This document shows positions 24,514-35,213 of a stretch of 64,000 nucleotides of DNA, in pieces (the stretch's first letter is position 1; every line of letters begins with the position of its first letter). The stretch spans positions 1,116,001-1,180,000 of the forward strand of contig JAYXKI010000001.1 of the NCBI GenBank assembly GCA_037892935.1, in the 5' to 3' direction. Source of the stretch: Phlebopus portentosus (taxonomy: Eukaryota; Basidiomycota; Agaricomycetes; Boletales; Boletinellaceae). The position numbers and the translations under genes are program-made. Below the pieces are notes generated by a model, which was not told the origin of the DNA, ran no database searches, and saw only the letters and a program-made list of their open reading frames with translations.

Positions 24514-25841
24514 ACACATCAGCGACGTACCGGATTCCGGAATCGTACTATCAACCGGAGACTACAGGCATCCAACAAGCTGTTGAGAGCCTCGCGGCGT
24601 CGGTCAATGCGAACATGCAGACGATGATCAAGCGTATTGCCACGTTGGAAACACAAGTACAAGGAGAATCACGTGGACGAATACTCGCTGACTCGATACA
24701 CGCACCGGATATGGCACAACGATCGTCTTCCCCACAAAAGGCGAACAAGAGACAGCGTGGGAATAAGAATCAGAATAAAGCTGAGGATAAGCCGACCGAC
24801 ACGCAGATCAATAGACCGACGGAACCGGATTATCCGGGACCTAAGTCTTCTGATCAGCAGAAGTCGTATGCGAAGGCAGCGTCTAACGCTAATACGGTTC
24901 AGAACCAGAACAGTGGATGGAAGACTGTTCAGAAGAAGAACACAGGTACTACCGGACCGAAACGCGATGTACGTACGTCGGTGAATTTACAAATCGCCAG
25001 ACGCAACAAGGTTCAGCACCACCTCGTTTTCGAGGTTAATCCTTTGCCGGCGGACAATTTACGTACACAGGTTATGACATACGCTAAGATCCGCGAAATC
25101 TTTAAGGCACACAACCTTAAATCATCGACTTTACGCGCAGCGCACTGGAACCAACGGAACAAATTGGTCGTCGATGTAGACACTTCCTTAGACAAAACAA
25201 ACGTCGCCAATCTGCTCATGCAGAGCATACAGCAGACATATCAAGCGGCCGTCAACAACCACACCGCTGTAGAAGGATTCCAAATTCTTATTCCAGCAAT
25301 ACCTATATACGATCACGTTCAACAGGTCCCGTTCACCCCTGAAACATTGAAGAACGAACTACAGGAGATGAACGCAGTCTTTGAAGAACACCCGATTGTA
25401 ACACCTCCCAGATACCTGGCGACCCCAACCCGTATGCAGGAGCTATTGAAAGATGTTAACTCACGCTGCCCAATCATCGTAACAGTAGGCAAACCGATGT
25501 CTGCATACAATGACTTCTTCGTCGCGAACCGTAGACTCATCCAGTTTTACGGTTTACAACGACATGTAGAGGAACCACGTCCACGTCGCCGCATTCCGCA
25601 GTGCGAAAACTGCTGGGCATTCTACCATACTAAGTCCGAATGCACACGCAGGCCACGTTGCCTGAAGTGTGGCATGAACACACACACGATTGAGTCGTGT
25701 CAGACGGTATGTCCCAACTGCCGCAACCCATCACTTTGCAACCACATCGCCCGGTGTGGAAATTGTAAGGGTGAACATAGGATGGACGATACTAAGTGCC
25801 CCATACGTCCCAAGGACCAATGGGTAGCACAACAGAAGTAA
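24514..25841 (+). pseudogene. LINE ORF1 (gag-like, zinc-knuckle), 5'-truncated
   Basis: The frame is open from the junction (TSATYRIPESYYQPETTG, equivalent to about residue 250 of the full protein) to TAA at 25839-25841. It keeps a basic region (KKQ/NKRQRGNKNQNK), the RNA-binding-like middle and the three C-terminal zinc-knuckle motifs: CENCWAFYHTKSEC, CLKCGMNTHTIESC and CGNCKGEHRMDDTKC. The first ~245 residues and the native start are missing. The last 22 bases overlap the ORF2 ATG. Confidence 0.85.
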
Positions 25842-28800
25842 TATTTTCTTTTAATTGCGGACGCAGCTCCGGGCAATTCTATGCTGCGATTCGCCTATGT
25901 GAACAATTATACGGCTCTACAACAAGAGCAATTTTCATTTTTTCTGAACCACCTTGGACATTGCAGGGGACGCATAGGTCTAACGGACCACAACATGCAA
26001 CCCCGCTCATCAGTTCCCATAATTGTTATTACGCAAAGTATGTGGATCGACCAAAGGTCGTAGCATACGTTCCTCGTTTTATACAGACGGCTCAAATTAT
26101 CCTACAACAACGGGATATAGTCGGTTTGCAATTTATAAATTACGAGATTTCCTTTTTATATGGAGTTTATTTACATCAAAGCCCAATCGCTTTCCAACAA
26201 TACCAGCGATTCTTCTCCAATACTCGTTTCCAACAAGGAACGATTATAACTGGAGATTTTAATACTCCATGGAACGGAAATGTCCACGACAGAAGTCGCA
26301 TCCGTTTCTTCAATAATTTTATTGATACTTCTCCTTTTATTTTATTGGATGACATCGATCAACCCACATATTTAGTGGAGGCGGATACGGTACATCAGGC
26401 GACACATCCTGATGGAACTCTTATTTATCCACATCCTAATATGATTCCACAGTGGCACGCAATTGATTTACATATTGCGCGAGCCAGACATAAGGTAATT
26501 ATTTTGAAACTTCGGGAAGTTAGTCTTCCTAGAGGACCGAACTTCATTCAACCATTGTTTATTCCTAAACAAATGGTATCAGAATTTTATAATGCGATGA
26601 TGTCACAATTACCGGTGGATTTCTTTCATACTCAGTTCCCGACTAAACACTCATTAAATGAGTGGTGTTCAACGTTTCTGGACTCTACTTATCATCTCAT
26701 TCCTAATCTTATTACAAAACTTCGTCGGAAGATGGAAAATATGCCGTGGTGGACGGAGGAACTGGATGAGTTACTCCAAAGTCCCCCAGCAGACATTTGC
26801 CGACAGATACAAAAAGCCAAGAAAAAATTTTATAATGATGCACGGGAACAGACGGTTGGAAACCAACGATGGAAATGGCATAAGAACGGTGAACCAAGAC
26901 GTTCAACAGTAATCCCTATGCTAGGCGTCGACGAACCAGTCTACACGCATCTAGAAATGTCACAAAAATTTCTTTCGCACTATTTCCCTCCGAAAAACAC
27001 AAAACCCATTCCACATTTTGAATTTATTTATGATACTTCTCTTTCTTTTAGTGGTATGGACATAATCGATGTGCTTAGACATATGCCAGTCAATGTCGCA
27101 GCGGGAACATCAGGAATGACCACTACCATGCTCTCCTATATAGTAGAACGACACCTTCCTTTCTTCGAACTCTTCTTTACCACCTGCCTTCGCAAGGGCT
27201 TCTATCCAGAACCTCTTAAAAAGGCTTGTATCAACATGATTAAAAAACCCAAAAACTATGATCCCCGTCTCCCGCGGGCATACCGACCAATCACTTTGAT
27301 TGAGTCGCTTGCCAAGCTATTCGATACGCTCCTTACATTTAAATTATACCAACTTATTCCCCTATCCTCTTTCCCCTTAAACCAATTTGGTGGACGTCCT
27401 GGATCGTCAGTAACAAGTGCATGGCATACGTTACTTGACAGGATAGAGACAACACCAACTTACCGCATTACAGCTTGCACATTTGACATCGAAGGATACT
27501 TCGATAATGTGCAGCCAATTAACATTTTTAATTCTTTATGCTCCTTAAATATCCCGAAACCCCTAATCGCTCTCATTCTATCATTCACTAGGGATCGCAA
27601 GATCTCATTTTACTTTAATTCCCTTCGTTCACCTTGGTATGATAAACCGAACTACGGTGTACCACAGGGCAGTCCTTTATCCCCTCTTCTTTCCAACATT
27701 GCATCATTTCCACTCCTTAAATTCGACCCTCACACTCTTTTCTACATGGACGACGGTATTCACCTTACGCCCCCCCACAAATTCACCAAAACAAGAATGG
27801 AGAGACTCGACCAACAGGCCCAACGCATAGGCCTAAACATCGATCCGAAGTCGATATCCGTTTGTCGAGTTACGCAACACCGACACGAAAACTTCACTCT
27901 CCAATTCCGACAACAACAAATACCAAGCAAACCAATACTCAAATGGCTTGGCATTATGATACGCAGTCTTCACGACTTTACCCCGCATATTCACGACAGA
28001 CTAAACAAAGCGAAGAATACCATTAACAGTCTAAAATGGATGTCTACGACAAGTACGGGCTTAAAAGCGGAACACTTACGTATTTTCTACTTCAACATCA
28101 TCCGACCAGTGATGTTCTGGGGACTACCGATATGGTACCCAAGACAACCACAACTTATCGCGATGTTCCAGACGTTGCATAACACATGCCTACGATGGAT
28201 AGGAGGCTTCTTCCAGCGCAGCAACCACCGTCTTCAAGAATCCGCTCTATCTATTCTCCCTTTACATATTCACGCTGAGTTATATTCCAAACAAATTAAT
28301 TCACGCTTTCTTTCACATCGCTTTTACATTAATCCTTTATCCAATTACACAACCACACTCCTAGACGATTTCCATAACATTTTACCAACTATCCGAATTC
28401 GCAAACCGTTATTAGAACCAGACATTATTATTCACCACTTACGAACCTTTCCTCATAGAGGGAATGTGTTCGAAATTCATTTTACTAATCCACCATTTAT
28501 TTTCTCTACTTTTCATATTCCTATTGACTCACCACCATATACTCTTTTTCACCTCCAATTTTCTGAAACGATTGACCTACAGAATGCATTTTTAATCACT
28601 CTTCTTCGACTCGTTCATTATATAGATGATATCGAACTTCATCTTCACAACCCTATTTCGTTTATTTTCCCCAAACACCCTGAACTTCTATCAGCGTTGA
28701 CATTAAGCCACGACGATACGAGACAATCCCTTTACTCTTTTACTTCTTCACTCCCTCTTTTACGCCTACGTAACCATTCCTCACTTCAGTTCTTTACTAT

Positions 28801-29302
28801 CCCTACTCGAAACATGGAGGCTCAAGGTATTCCAGTCGAGGACCCACTCATACTCCCGATAACGTCAGCCATAGGCATAAAGAAATGGCTTAAATTAACG
28901 GCATACAAGCGAATGTGGACAGACGAGTTTATCCCTTGGTTCACTCAGAGACAGGACTTCGTCGATCACCCAGGCAAAAAACTCTTACTCCAACTTACAC
29001 ATCGACCCAAACCACCCATCACATTTCCGGGAACACGCTTAGCAGAAACCCGTATGCTACAAGCAATTTCCAATGTCGCACATACACGATCATACTATCA
29101 TCTTATACAACAACAACCCTTTCGAGTATGTCGCAGATGTGACGAGGTCGACGATGTTAATCACCGCCTACTACGATGTCCGAAATACCGACAACTACGC
29201 ATAGCTGCCGTTGGTACTTCTACCACACACGATACGAACCTTTTCTACAAACCTACGCTTGACTGCCAACAGTTCTTTACTGAAGCCTTTAAACCTCCAT
29301 GA
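25820..29302 (+). CDS. LINE ORF2: apurinic-type endonuclease and reverse transcriptase, copy 1
   Basis: Intact, about 1,160 aa from the ATG at 25820 (MGSTTEVIFSFNCGRSS), which overlaps the end of ORF1. The N-terminal APE-like endonuclease shows FNCGRS, FSEPPW, the GDFNTPWN motif and HAIDLH. The RT has AYRPITLIESLAKLFDT, NQFGGRPGSS, TFDIEGYFDNVQ and GVPQGSPLSPLLSNI. Its catalytic box is FYMDD, near residue 641. A C-terminal CCHC motif, CRRCDEVDDVNHRLLRC, is also present. No obvious RNase H motif was seen. The order (ORF1 with zinc knuckles, APE-EN, RT, CCHC) fits fungal non-LTR elements of the Tad/I/jockey group; the exact clade is uncertain. Confidence 0.93.
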   Translation: MGSTTEVIFSFNCGRSSGQFYAAIRLCEQLYGSTTRAIFIFSEPPWTLQGTHRSNGPQHATPLISSHNCYYAKYVDRPKVVAYVPRFIQTAQIILQQRDIVGLQFINYEISFLYGVYLHQSPIAFQQYQRFFSNTRFQQGTIITGDFNTPWNGNVHDRSRIRFFNNFIDTSPFILLDDIDQPTYLVEADTVHQATHPDGTLIYPHPNMIPQWHAIDLHIARARHKVIILKLREVSLPRGPNFIQPLFIPKQMVSEFYNAMMSQLPVDFFHTQFPTKHSLNEWCSTFLDSTYHLIPNLITKLRRKMENMPWWTEELDELLQSPPADICRQIQKAKKKFYNDAREQTVGNQRWKWHKNGEPRRSTVIPMLGVDEPVYTHLEMSQKFLSHYFPPKNTKPIPHFEFIYDTSLSFSGMDIIDVLRHMPVNVAAGTSGMTTTMLSYIVERHLPFFELFFTTCLRKGFYPEPLKKACINMIKKPKNYDPRLPRAYRPITLIESLAKLFDTLLTFKLYQLIPLSSFPLNQFGGRPGSSVTSAWHTLLDRIETTPTYRITACTFDIEGYFDNVQPINIFNSLCSLNIPKPLIALILSFTRDRKISFYFNSLRSPWYDKPNYGVPQGSPLSPLLSNIASFPLLKFDPHTLFYMDDGIHLTPPHKFTKTRMERLDQQAQRIGLNIDPKSISVCRVTQHRHENFTLQFRQQQIPSKPILKWLGIMIRSLHDFTPHIHDRLNKAKNTINSLKWMSTTSTGLKAEHLRIFYFNIIRPVMFWGLPIWYPRQPQLIAMFQTLHNTCLRWIGGFFQRSNHRLQESALSILPLHIHAELYSKQINSRFLSHRFYINPLSNYTTTLLDDFHNILPTIRIRKPLLEPDIIIHHLRTFPHRGNVFEIHFTNPPFIFSTFHIPIDSPPYTLFHLQFSETIDLQNAFLITLLRLVHYIDDIELHLHNPISFIFPKHPELLSALTLSHDDTRQSLYSFTSSLPLLRLRNHSSLQFFTIPTRNMEAQGIPVEDPLILPITSAIGIKKWLKLTAYKRMWTDEFIPWFTQRQDFVDHPGKKLLLQLTHRPKPPITFPGTRLAETRMLQAISNVAHTRSYYHLIQQQPFRVCRRCDEVDDVNHRLLRCPKYRQLRIAAVGTSTTHDTNLFYKPTLDCQQFFTEAFKPP

Positions 29303-29486
29303 ATCGGATAGGGTTTTTTCCTTCTTCATTCGAGAAGTTTTTTCCATCCTAATTAACAACATTCTGATATATACATACATTTACTATTCTACTGTCGTAC
29401 ATACATGTTCCGCAACAATATATTACTCTTTACCACTCGCTCACTCTTACCACCACCACCTATTGTAGAGCCTTAGCTCCAAGACG

Positions 29487-31568
29487 ATGGAAACAGTGTG
29501 GAAACCCACTCTCAACCCTTCTGAGATGACTGAAGAAATGCTTCAGGACTTACAGTCGTTTCGCGCACCAGAACAACCGGGCGCTCCTCGTCGTGGCCGT
29601 GAGGCAGGATGGGGAGTCGCAGAAGACATACAACCCTCGGGTTTTCCTTATCATAACACTCGCTCCCGTAGCGGCAGACGTCCAGGCGCAACCTTGATGC
29701 CGCCGCCGCCGCCTCCTACTCTCCCAGACAAGAAACCCGCCTTTCGTGTTAAGCAGACAGCTAGTGTCGCCGGATTATCTGACACACAGGCTGGAAAGCG
29801 CAAGGCACGGTCTCGTTCTGCCTCAGTACCGCGCCAACGCGCGAACTGGGCTGAAGAGATGGACGAGATGGACATGATGGACACTCTGGCCCCATACACC
29901 GCCGAGGAGGCAAAACCTGTCAACGAAGCGTTTCACGACGAGTGGAACACAGCACTTACACGTTGCATTGACATGCTTATGGGTCGTGTTTCTCCACCTC
30001 GCGACAAATCACCCTCTCCCACGATTCCCGATACACCATCGGGTTTTGAGGACCTTTACACCAAAGCGCGTGCGATGGGAGGAGCTGCGGGTATAATCTT
30101 TCGTTTGATTGACAATATCGAACAGAAATCCGATCCTGATATGAAGGACGACATGTTCAACGTTACTCGCCTGAGATACGAATTCGAAACGGGCGTACAA
30201 AACACATACGGCTTTATTTCGTCGCAATGGTGCGACGGACACACATCAGCGTCGTACCGGATCCCGGAATCGTACTATCAACCGGAGACCACAGGCATCC
30301 AACAAGCTGTTGAGAGCCTCGCGGCGTCGGTCAATGAGAACATGCAGACGATGATCAAGCGCATCGCCACGTTGGAAACACAAGTACAAGGAGAATCACG
30401 TGGACGAACACTCGCTGACTCGATACACGCACCGGATACGGCACAACGATCGTCTTCCCCACAAAAGGCGAACAAGAGACAGCGTGGAAATAAGAATCAG
30501 AACAAAGCTGAAGATAAGCCAACCGACACGCAGATCAATAGACCGACGGAACCGGATTATCCGGGACCCAAGTCTTCTGATCAGCAGAAGTCGTATGCGA
30601 AGGCAGCGTCTAATGCTAATACGGTACAGAACCAGAACAGTGGATGGAAGACTGTTCAGAAGAAGAACACAGGTACTACCGGACCGAAACGCGATGTACG
30701 CACATCGGTGAATTTACAAATCGCCAGACGCAACAAGGTTCAGCACCACCTCGTCTTTGAGGTTAATCCTTTGCCAGCGGATAATTTACGTACACAGGTC
30801 ATGACGTACGCTAAGGTTCGCGAAATCTTTAAGGCACACAACCTTAAATCGTCTACCTTACGCGCAGCGCACTGGAACCAACGGAATAAATTGGTCGTCG
30901 ATGTAGACACTTCCTTGGACAAGACAAATGTCGCCAACCTGCTCATGCAGAGCATACAGCAGACATATCAAGCGACCGTCAACAACCACACCGCTGTAGA
31001 AGGATTCCAGATTCTTATACCGGCAATACCTATATACGATCACGTTCATCAGGTCCCGTTCACCCCGGAGACATTGAAGAACGAACTACACGAGATGAAT
31101 GCAGTCTTTGAAGAACACCCGATTGTAACACCTCCCAGATACTTGGCGACCCCAACCCGTATGCAGGAGCTGTTGAAAGACGTCAACTCACGCTGCCCCA
31201 TCATCGTAACAGTAGGCAAACCAATGTCCGCTTACAACGACTTCTTCGTCGCGAACCGTAGACTTATCCATTTTTACGGTTTACAACGACACGTAGAGGA
31301 ACCACGTCCACGTCGCCGCATTCCGCAGTGCGAAAACTGCTGGGCGTACTACCACACCAAGTCTGAATGCACACGCAGGCCACGTTGCCTGAAATGTGGC
31401 ATGAACACACACACGATTGAATCGTGTCAGACGGTATGTCCCAACTGCCGCAACCCGTCACTCTGCAACCACATCGCCCGGTGTGGAAATTGTAAGGGTG
31501 AACATCGGATGGATGACACTAAGTGCCCCATACGTCCCAAGGACCAATGGGTAACACAACAGAAGTGA
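29487..31568 (+). CDS. LINE ORF1 protein (693 aa), copy 2
   Basis: Full-length, starting METVWKPTLNPSEMTEEM. There is a proline run (MPPPPPPTLP) near residue 75, then a basic region (GKRKARSRSASVPRQR). An acidic stretch (EEMDEMDMMDTLAPYTAEEA) precedes a helical segment with coiled-coil character around residues 265-300 (TTGIQQAVESLAASVNENMQ). A second basic patch and three C-terminal zinc knuckles (from about residue 610) follow. The presumed role is RNA binding and RNP assembly, as known for LINE ORF1/gag-like proteins. The start is the first ATG after the untranslated segment. Confidence 0.92.
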   Translation: METVWKPTLNPSEMTEEMLQDLQSFRAPEQPGAPRRGREAGWGVAEDIQPSGFPYHNTRSRSGRRPGATLMPPPPPPTLPDKKPAFRVKQTASVAGLSDTQAGKRKARSRSASVPRQRANWAEEMDEMDMMDTLAPYTAEEAKPVNEAFHDEWNTALTRCIDMLMGRVSPPRDKSPSPTIPDTPSGFEDLYTKARAMGGAAGIIFRLIDNIEQKSDPDMKDDMFNVTRLRYEFETGVQNTYGFISSQWCDGHTSASYRIPESYYQPETTGIQQAVESLAASVNENMQTMIKRIATLETQVQGESRGRTLADSIHAPDTAQRSSSPQKANKRQRGNKNQNKAEDKPTDTQINRPTEPDYPGPKSSDQQKSYAKAASNANTVQNQNSGWKTVQKKNTGTTGPKRDVRTSVNLQIARRNKVQHHLVFEVNPLPADNLRTQVMTYAKVREIFKAHNLKSSTLRAAHWNQRNKLVVDVDTSLDKTNVANLLMQSIQQTYQATVNNHTAVEGFQILIPAIPIYDHVHQVPFTPETLKNELHEMNAVFEEHPIVTPPRYLATPTRMQELLKDVNSRCPIIVTVGKPMSAYNDFFVANRRLIHFYGLQRHVEEPRPRRRIPQCENCWAYYHTKSECTRRPRCLKCGMNTHTIESCQTVCPNCRNPSLCNHIARCGNCKGEHRMDDTKCPIRPKDQWVTQQK

Positions 31569-34500
31569 TTTTTTCTTTCAATTGCGGACGCAGCTCCGGG
31601 CAATTCTATGCTGCGCTTCGCCTATGCGAACGCTTATACGGCTCTACAACAAGAGCAATTTTTATTTTTTCTGAACCACCTTGGACATTGCAGGGGACGC
31701 ATAGGTCTAACGGACCACAACATGCAACCCCGCTCATCAGTTCCCACAATTGTTATTACGCAAAGTATGTGGATCGACCAAAGGTCGTAGCATACATTCC
31801 CCGTTTTATACAGACGGCTCAAATTATCCTACAACAAAGGGATATAGTCGGTCTGCAGTTTATAAATTATGAGATTTCCTTTTTATATGGAGTTTATTTA
31901 CATCAAAGCCCAATCACTTTCCAACAATACCAGCGATTCTTCTCCAATACTAGTTTCCGACAAGGAACGATTATAACTGGAGATTTTAATACTCCATGGA
32001 ACGGAAATGTCCACGACAGAAGTCGCGTCCGTTTCTTCAATAATTTTATTGATACTTCTCCTTTTATTTTATTGGATGACATCGATCAACCTACATATTT
32101 AGTGGAGTCGGATACGGTACATCAGGCGACACATCCTGATGGAACCCTTATTTATCCACATCCTAATACGATTCCACAGTGGCACGCAATCGATTTACAT
32201 ATCGCGCGAGCCAGACATAAGGTAATCATTCTGAAACTCCGAGAAGTCAGTCTTCCCAGAGGACCGAATTTCATTCAACCATTGTTTATCCCTAAACAAA
32301 TGGTATCAGAATTTTATAATGCGATGATGTCGCAGTTACTGGTGGACTTCTTTCATACTCAATTCCCAACAAAACACTCATTGAATGAGTGGTGTTCATC
32401 ATTTCTGGAATCTACTTATTCTCTCATTCCTTTTCTTATCACAAAACTTCGTCGGAAGATGGAAAATATGCCGTGGTGGACGGAGGAACTAGATGAGTTA
32501 CTCCAAAGTCCCCCAGCAGACATTTGCCGACAGATACAAAAAGCTAAGAAAAAATTTTATAATGATGCACGGGAACAGACGGTTGGAAACCAACGATGGA
32601 AATGGCATAAAAACGGCGAACCAAGATGTTCAACCGTAATCCCTATGCTAGGCGTCGACGAACCAGTATATACGCATCTAGAAATGTCACAAAAATTTCT
32701 TTCTCACTATTTCCCTCCAAAAAACACAAAACCCATTCCACATTTCGAATTTATTTATGATACTTCTCTTTCTTTTAGTGGTATGGACATAATTGATGCG
32801 CTCAGACATATGCCAGTCAATGTTGCAGCGGGAACATCAGGGATGACCACCACTATGCTCTCTTATATTGTAGAGCGCCACCTTCCTTTTTTCGAATCCT
32901 TTTTTACCACCTGCCTTCGCAAGGGTTTCTATCCAGAACCTCTTAAAAAGGCTTGTATCAACATGATTAAAAAACCCAAAGATTACGATCCCCGTCTACC
33001 GCGAGCATACCGACCAATCAATTTGATTGAGTCGCTTGCTAAACTTTTTGACACACTCCTCACATTTAAATTATACCAACTCATCCCCCTTTCCTCCTTC
33101 CCCTTAAACCAATTTGGCGGACGTCCTGGATCGTCAGTAACAAGTGCTTGGCATACGCTACTTGACAGGATAGAGACAATGCCAACTTATCGCACTACGG
33201 CTTGCACATTCGACATCGAAGGATACTTTGATAATGTCCAGCCGATCCATATTTTCAATTCCTTAACCTCGCTCCACATTCCTAAACCATTAATTTCTAT
33301 TATTCTATCGTTCACAAGGGATCGCAAGATCTCCTTTTATTTTAATTCCCTTCGCTCACCGTGGTACGACAAACCGAATTATGGAGTACCACAGGGCAGT
33401 CCTTTATCACCTCTCCTTTCCAATATCGCCTCCTTCCCACTTCTTAAACACGACCCACACACTCTTTTTTACATGGACGATGGTATCCACATCACACCTC
33501 CCCATAAATTCACTAAAACCGCCATAGAGAGACTCGATCAACAGGCCCAACGCATAGGCCTAAACATCGATCCGAAGTCGATATCCGTTTGCCGAGTTAC
33601 GCAACACCGACATGAAAACTTCACTCTCCAATTCCGACAACAACGAATACCAAGCAAACCAACACTCAAATGGCTTGGCATTACGATACGCAGTCTTCAC
33701 GACTTTACCCCGCATATTCACGACAGACTAAACAAAGCGAAGAATACCATTAACAGTCTGAAATGGATGTCTACGACAAGTACGGGCTTAAAAGCAGAAC
33801 ACTTGCGTATTTTCTACTTCAACATCATCCGACCAGTGATGCTTTGGGGACTACCGATATGGTACCCAAGACAACCACACCTTATCGCGCTGTTCCAGAC
33901 GTTGCATAATACATGCCTACGATGGATAGGAGGCTTCTTCCAGCGCAGCAACCACCGTCTTCAAGAATCCGCTTTATCTATTCTCCCTTTACATATTCAC
34001 GCTGAGTTATATTCCAAACAAATTAATTCACGCTTTCTTTCACATCGCTTTTACATTAATCCTTTATCCAATCACACAACCACACTCCTAGACGATTTCC
34101 ATAACATTCTACCAACTATCCGAATTCGCAAACCATTATTAGAACCAGACATTATTATTCACCATTTACGAACCTTTCCTCACAGAGGGAATGTGTTCGA
34201 AATCCATTTTACTAATCCACCATTTATTTTCTCTACTTTTCATATTCCTATTGACTCGCCACCATATGCTCTTTTTCACCTCCAATTTTCTGAAACGATT
34301 GACCTACAGAATGCATTCTTAATCACTCTCCTTCGACTCGTTCATTATATAGATGATATCGAACTTCATCTTTACAACCCTATTTCGTTTATTTTCCCCA
34401 AACACCCCGAACTTCTATCAGCGTTGACATTAAGCCACGATGATACGAGACAATCCCTTTATTCTTTTACTTCTTCACTCCCTCTTTTACGCCTACGTAA

Positions 34501-35029
34501 CCATTCCTCACTTCAGTTCTTTACTATCCCTACTCGAAACATGGAGGCTCAAGGTATCCCAGTCGAAGACCCATTCATACTCCCGATAACGTCAGCCATA
34601 GGCATAAAGAAATGGCTTAAATCCACGGCATACAAGCGAATGTGGACAGACGAGTTTATCCCTTGGTTCACTCAGAGACAGGACTTCGTCGATCACCCAG
34701 GCAAAAAACTCTTACTCCGACTTACACATCGACCCAAACCACCCATCACATTTCCGGGAACACGCTTAGCAGAAACCCGTATGCTACAAGCAATTTCCAA
34801 TGTCACACATACACGATCATACTACCATCTTATACAACAACAACCCTTTCGAGTATGTCGCAGATGTGACGAGGTCGACGATGTTAATCACCGCCTACTA
34901 CGATGTCCGAAATACCGACAACTACGCATAGCTGCCGTTGGTACTTCAACCACACACGATACGAACCTTTTCTACAAACCTACACTTGACTGCCAACAGT
35001 TCTTTACTGAAGCCTTTAAACCTCCATGA
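31547..35029 (+). CDS. LINE ORF2: endonuclease-reverse transcriptase, copy 2
   Basis: Intact, about 1,160 aa, same motifs as copy 1: FNCGRS, GDFNTPWN, GVPQGSPLSPLLSNI, FYMDD and CRRCDEVDDVNHRLLRC. The ATG at 31547 overlaps the last 22 bases of ORF1 in a different frame. This suggests stop-restart or frameshift-linked translation. Differences from copy 1 are mostly silent or conservative (for example HASCS-type loop changes near residues 195-200), as expected for a coding sequence under constraint between copies. Confidence 0.93.
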   Translation: MGNTTEVIFSFNCGRSSGQFYAALRLCERLYGSTTRAIFIFSEPPWTLQGTHRSNGPQHATPLISSHNCYYAKYVDRPKVVAYIPRFIQTAQIILQQRDIVGLQFINYEISFLYGVYLHQSPITFQQYQRFFSNTSFRQGTIITGDFNTPWNGNVHDRSRVRFFNNFIDTSPFILLDDIDQPTYLVESDTVHQATHPDGTLIYPHPNTIPQWHAIDLHIARARHKVIILKLREVSLPRGPNFIQPLFIPKQMVSEFYNAMMSQLLVDFFHTQFPTKHSLNEWCSSFLESTYSLIPFLITKLRRKMENMPWWTEELDELLQSPPADICRQIQKAKKKFYNDAREQTVGNQRWKWHKNGEPRCSTVIPMLGVDEPVYTHLEMSQKFLSHYFPPKNTKPIPHFEFIYDTSLSFSGMDIIDALRHMPVNVAAGTSGMTTTMLSYIVERHLPFFESFFTTCLRKGFYPEPLKKACINMIKKPKDYDPRLPRAYRPINLIESLAKLFDTLLTFKLYQLIPLSSFPLNQFGGRPGSSVTSAWHTLLDRIETMPTYRTTACTFDIEGYFDNVQPIHIFNSLTSLHIPKPLISIILSFTRDRKISFYFNSLRSPWYDKPNYGVPQGSPLSPLLSNIASFPLLKHDPHTLFYMDDGIHITPPHKFTKTAIERLDQQAQRIGLNIDPKSISVCRVTQHRHENFTLQFRQQRIPSKPTLKWLGITIRSLHDFTPHIHDRLNKAKNTINSLKWMSTTSTGLKAEHLRIFYFNIIRPVMLWGLPIWYPRQPHLIALFQTLHNTCLRWIGGFFQRSNHRLQESALSILPLHIHAELYSKQINSRFLSHRFYINPLSNHTTTLLDDFHNILPTIRIRKPLLEPDIIIHHLRTFPHRGNVFEIHFTNPPFIFSTFHIPIDSPPYALFHLQFSETIDLQNAFLITLLRLVHYIDDIELHLYNPISFIFPKHPELLSALTLSHDDTRQSLYSFTSSLPLLRLRNHSSLQFFTIPTRNMEAQGIPVEDPFILPITSAIGIKKWLKSTAYKRMWTDEFIPWFTQRQDFVDHPGKKLLLRLTHRPKPPITFPGTRLAETRMLQAISNVTHTRSYYHLIQQQPFRVCRRCDEVDDVNHRLLRCPKYRQLRIAAVGTSTTHDTNLFYKPTLDCQQFFTEAFKPP

Positions 35030-35213
35030 ATCGGATAGGGTTTTTTCCTTCTTCATTCGAGAAGTTTTTTCCATCCTAATTGACAACATTTTGATATATA
35101 CATACATTTACTATTCTACTGTCGTACATACATGTTCCACAACAATATATTACTCTTTACCACTCGCTCACTCTTACCACCACCACCTATTGTAGAGCCT
35201 TAGCTCCAAGACG

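Larger units (their letters stand above)
24514..29486 (+). mobile_element. Non-LTR retrotransposon (LINE) copy 1, 5'-truncated
   Basis: First unit of a head-to-tail array with a 5,727 bp period (equivalent points at 25820/31547 and 29487/35214). It lacks the first ~750 bp of ORF1 and retains the rest of ORF1, all of ORF2 and the inter-unit segment 29303-29486, which serves as 3' UTR and next 5' UTR. No poly(A) or simple-repeat tail separates it from copy 2. By eye it differs from copy 2 by a few percent. Confidence 0.92.
29487..35213 (+). mobile_element. LINE copy 2, complete unit (5,727 bp)
   Basis: Complete coding unit with both ORFs intact, joined directly at both ends to neighbouring copies in the same orientation. 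The segment after ORF2 (35030-35213) is almost identical to 29303-29486, which precedes this unit. That segment must contain both the 3' and 5' untranslated ends. This is the best candidate for an active copy. Confidence 0.92.

Noticed and set aside
25796..25819. ORF2 starting at a GTG codon 24 bases before the ATG
   Set aside because: The ATG at 25820 is the first normal start in frame, and the endonuclease motif begins just after it.
29697..29715. CCG-type microsatellite
   Set aside because: Short proline run inside LINE ORF1, identical in copy 3; it is coding, not an independent repeat.
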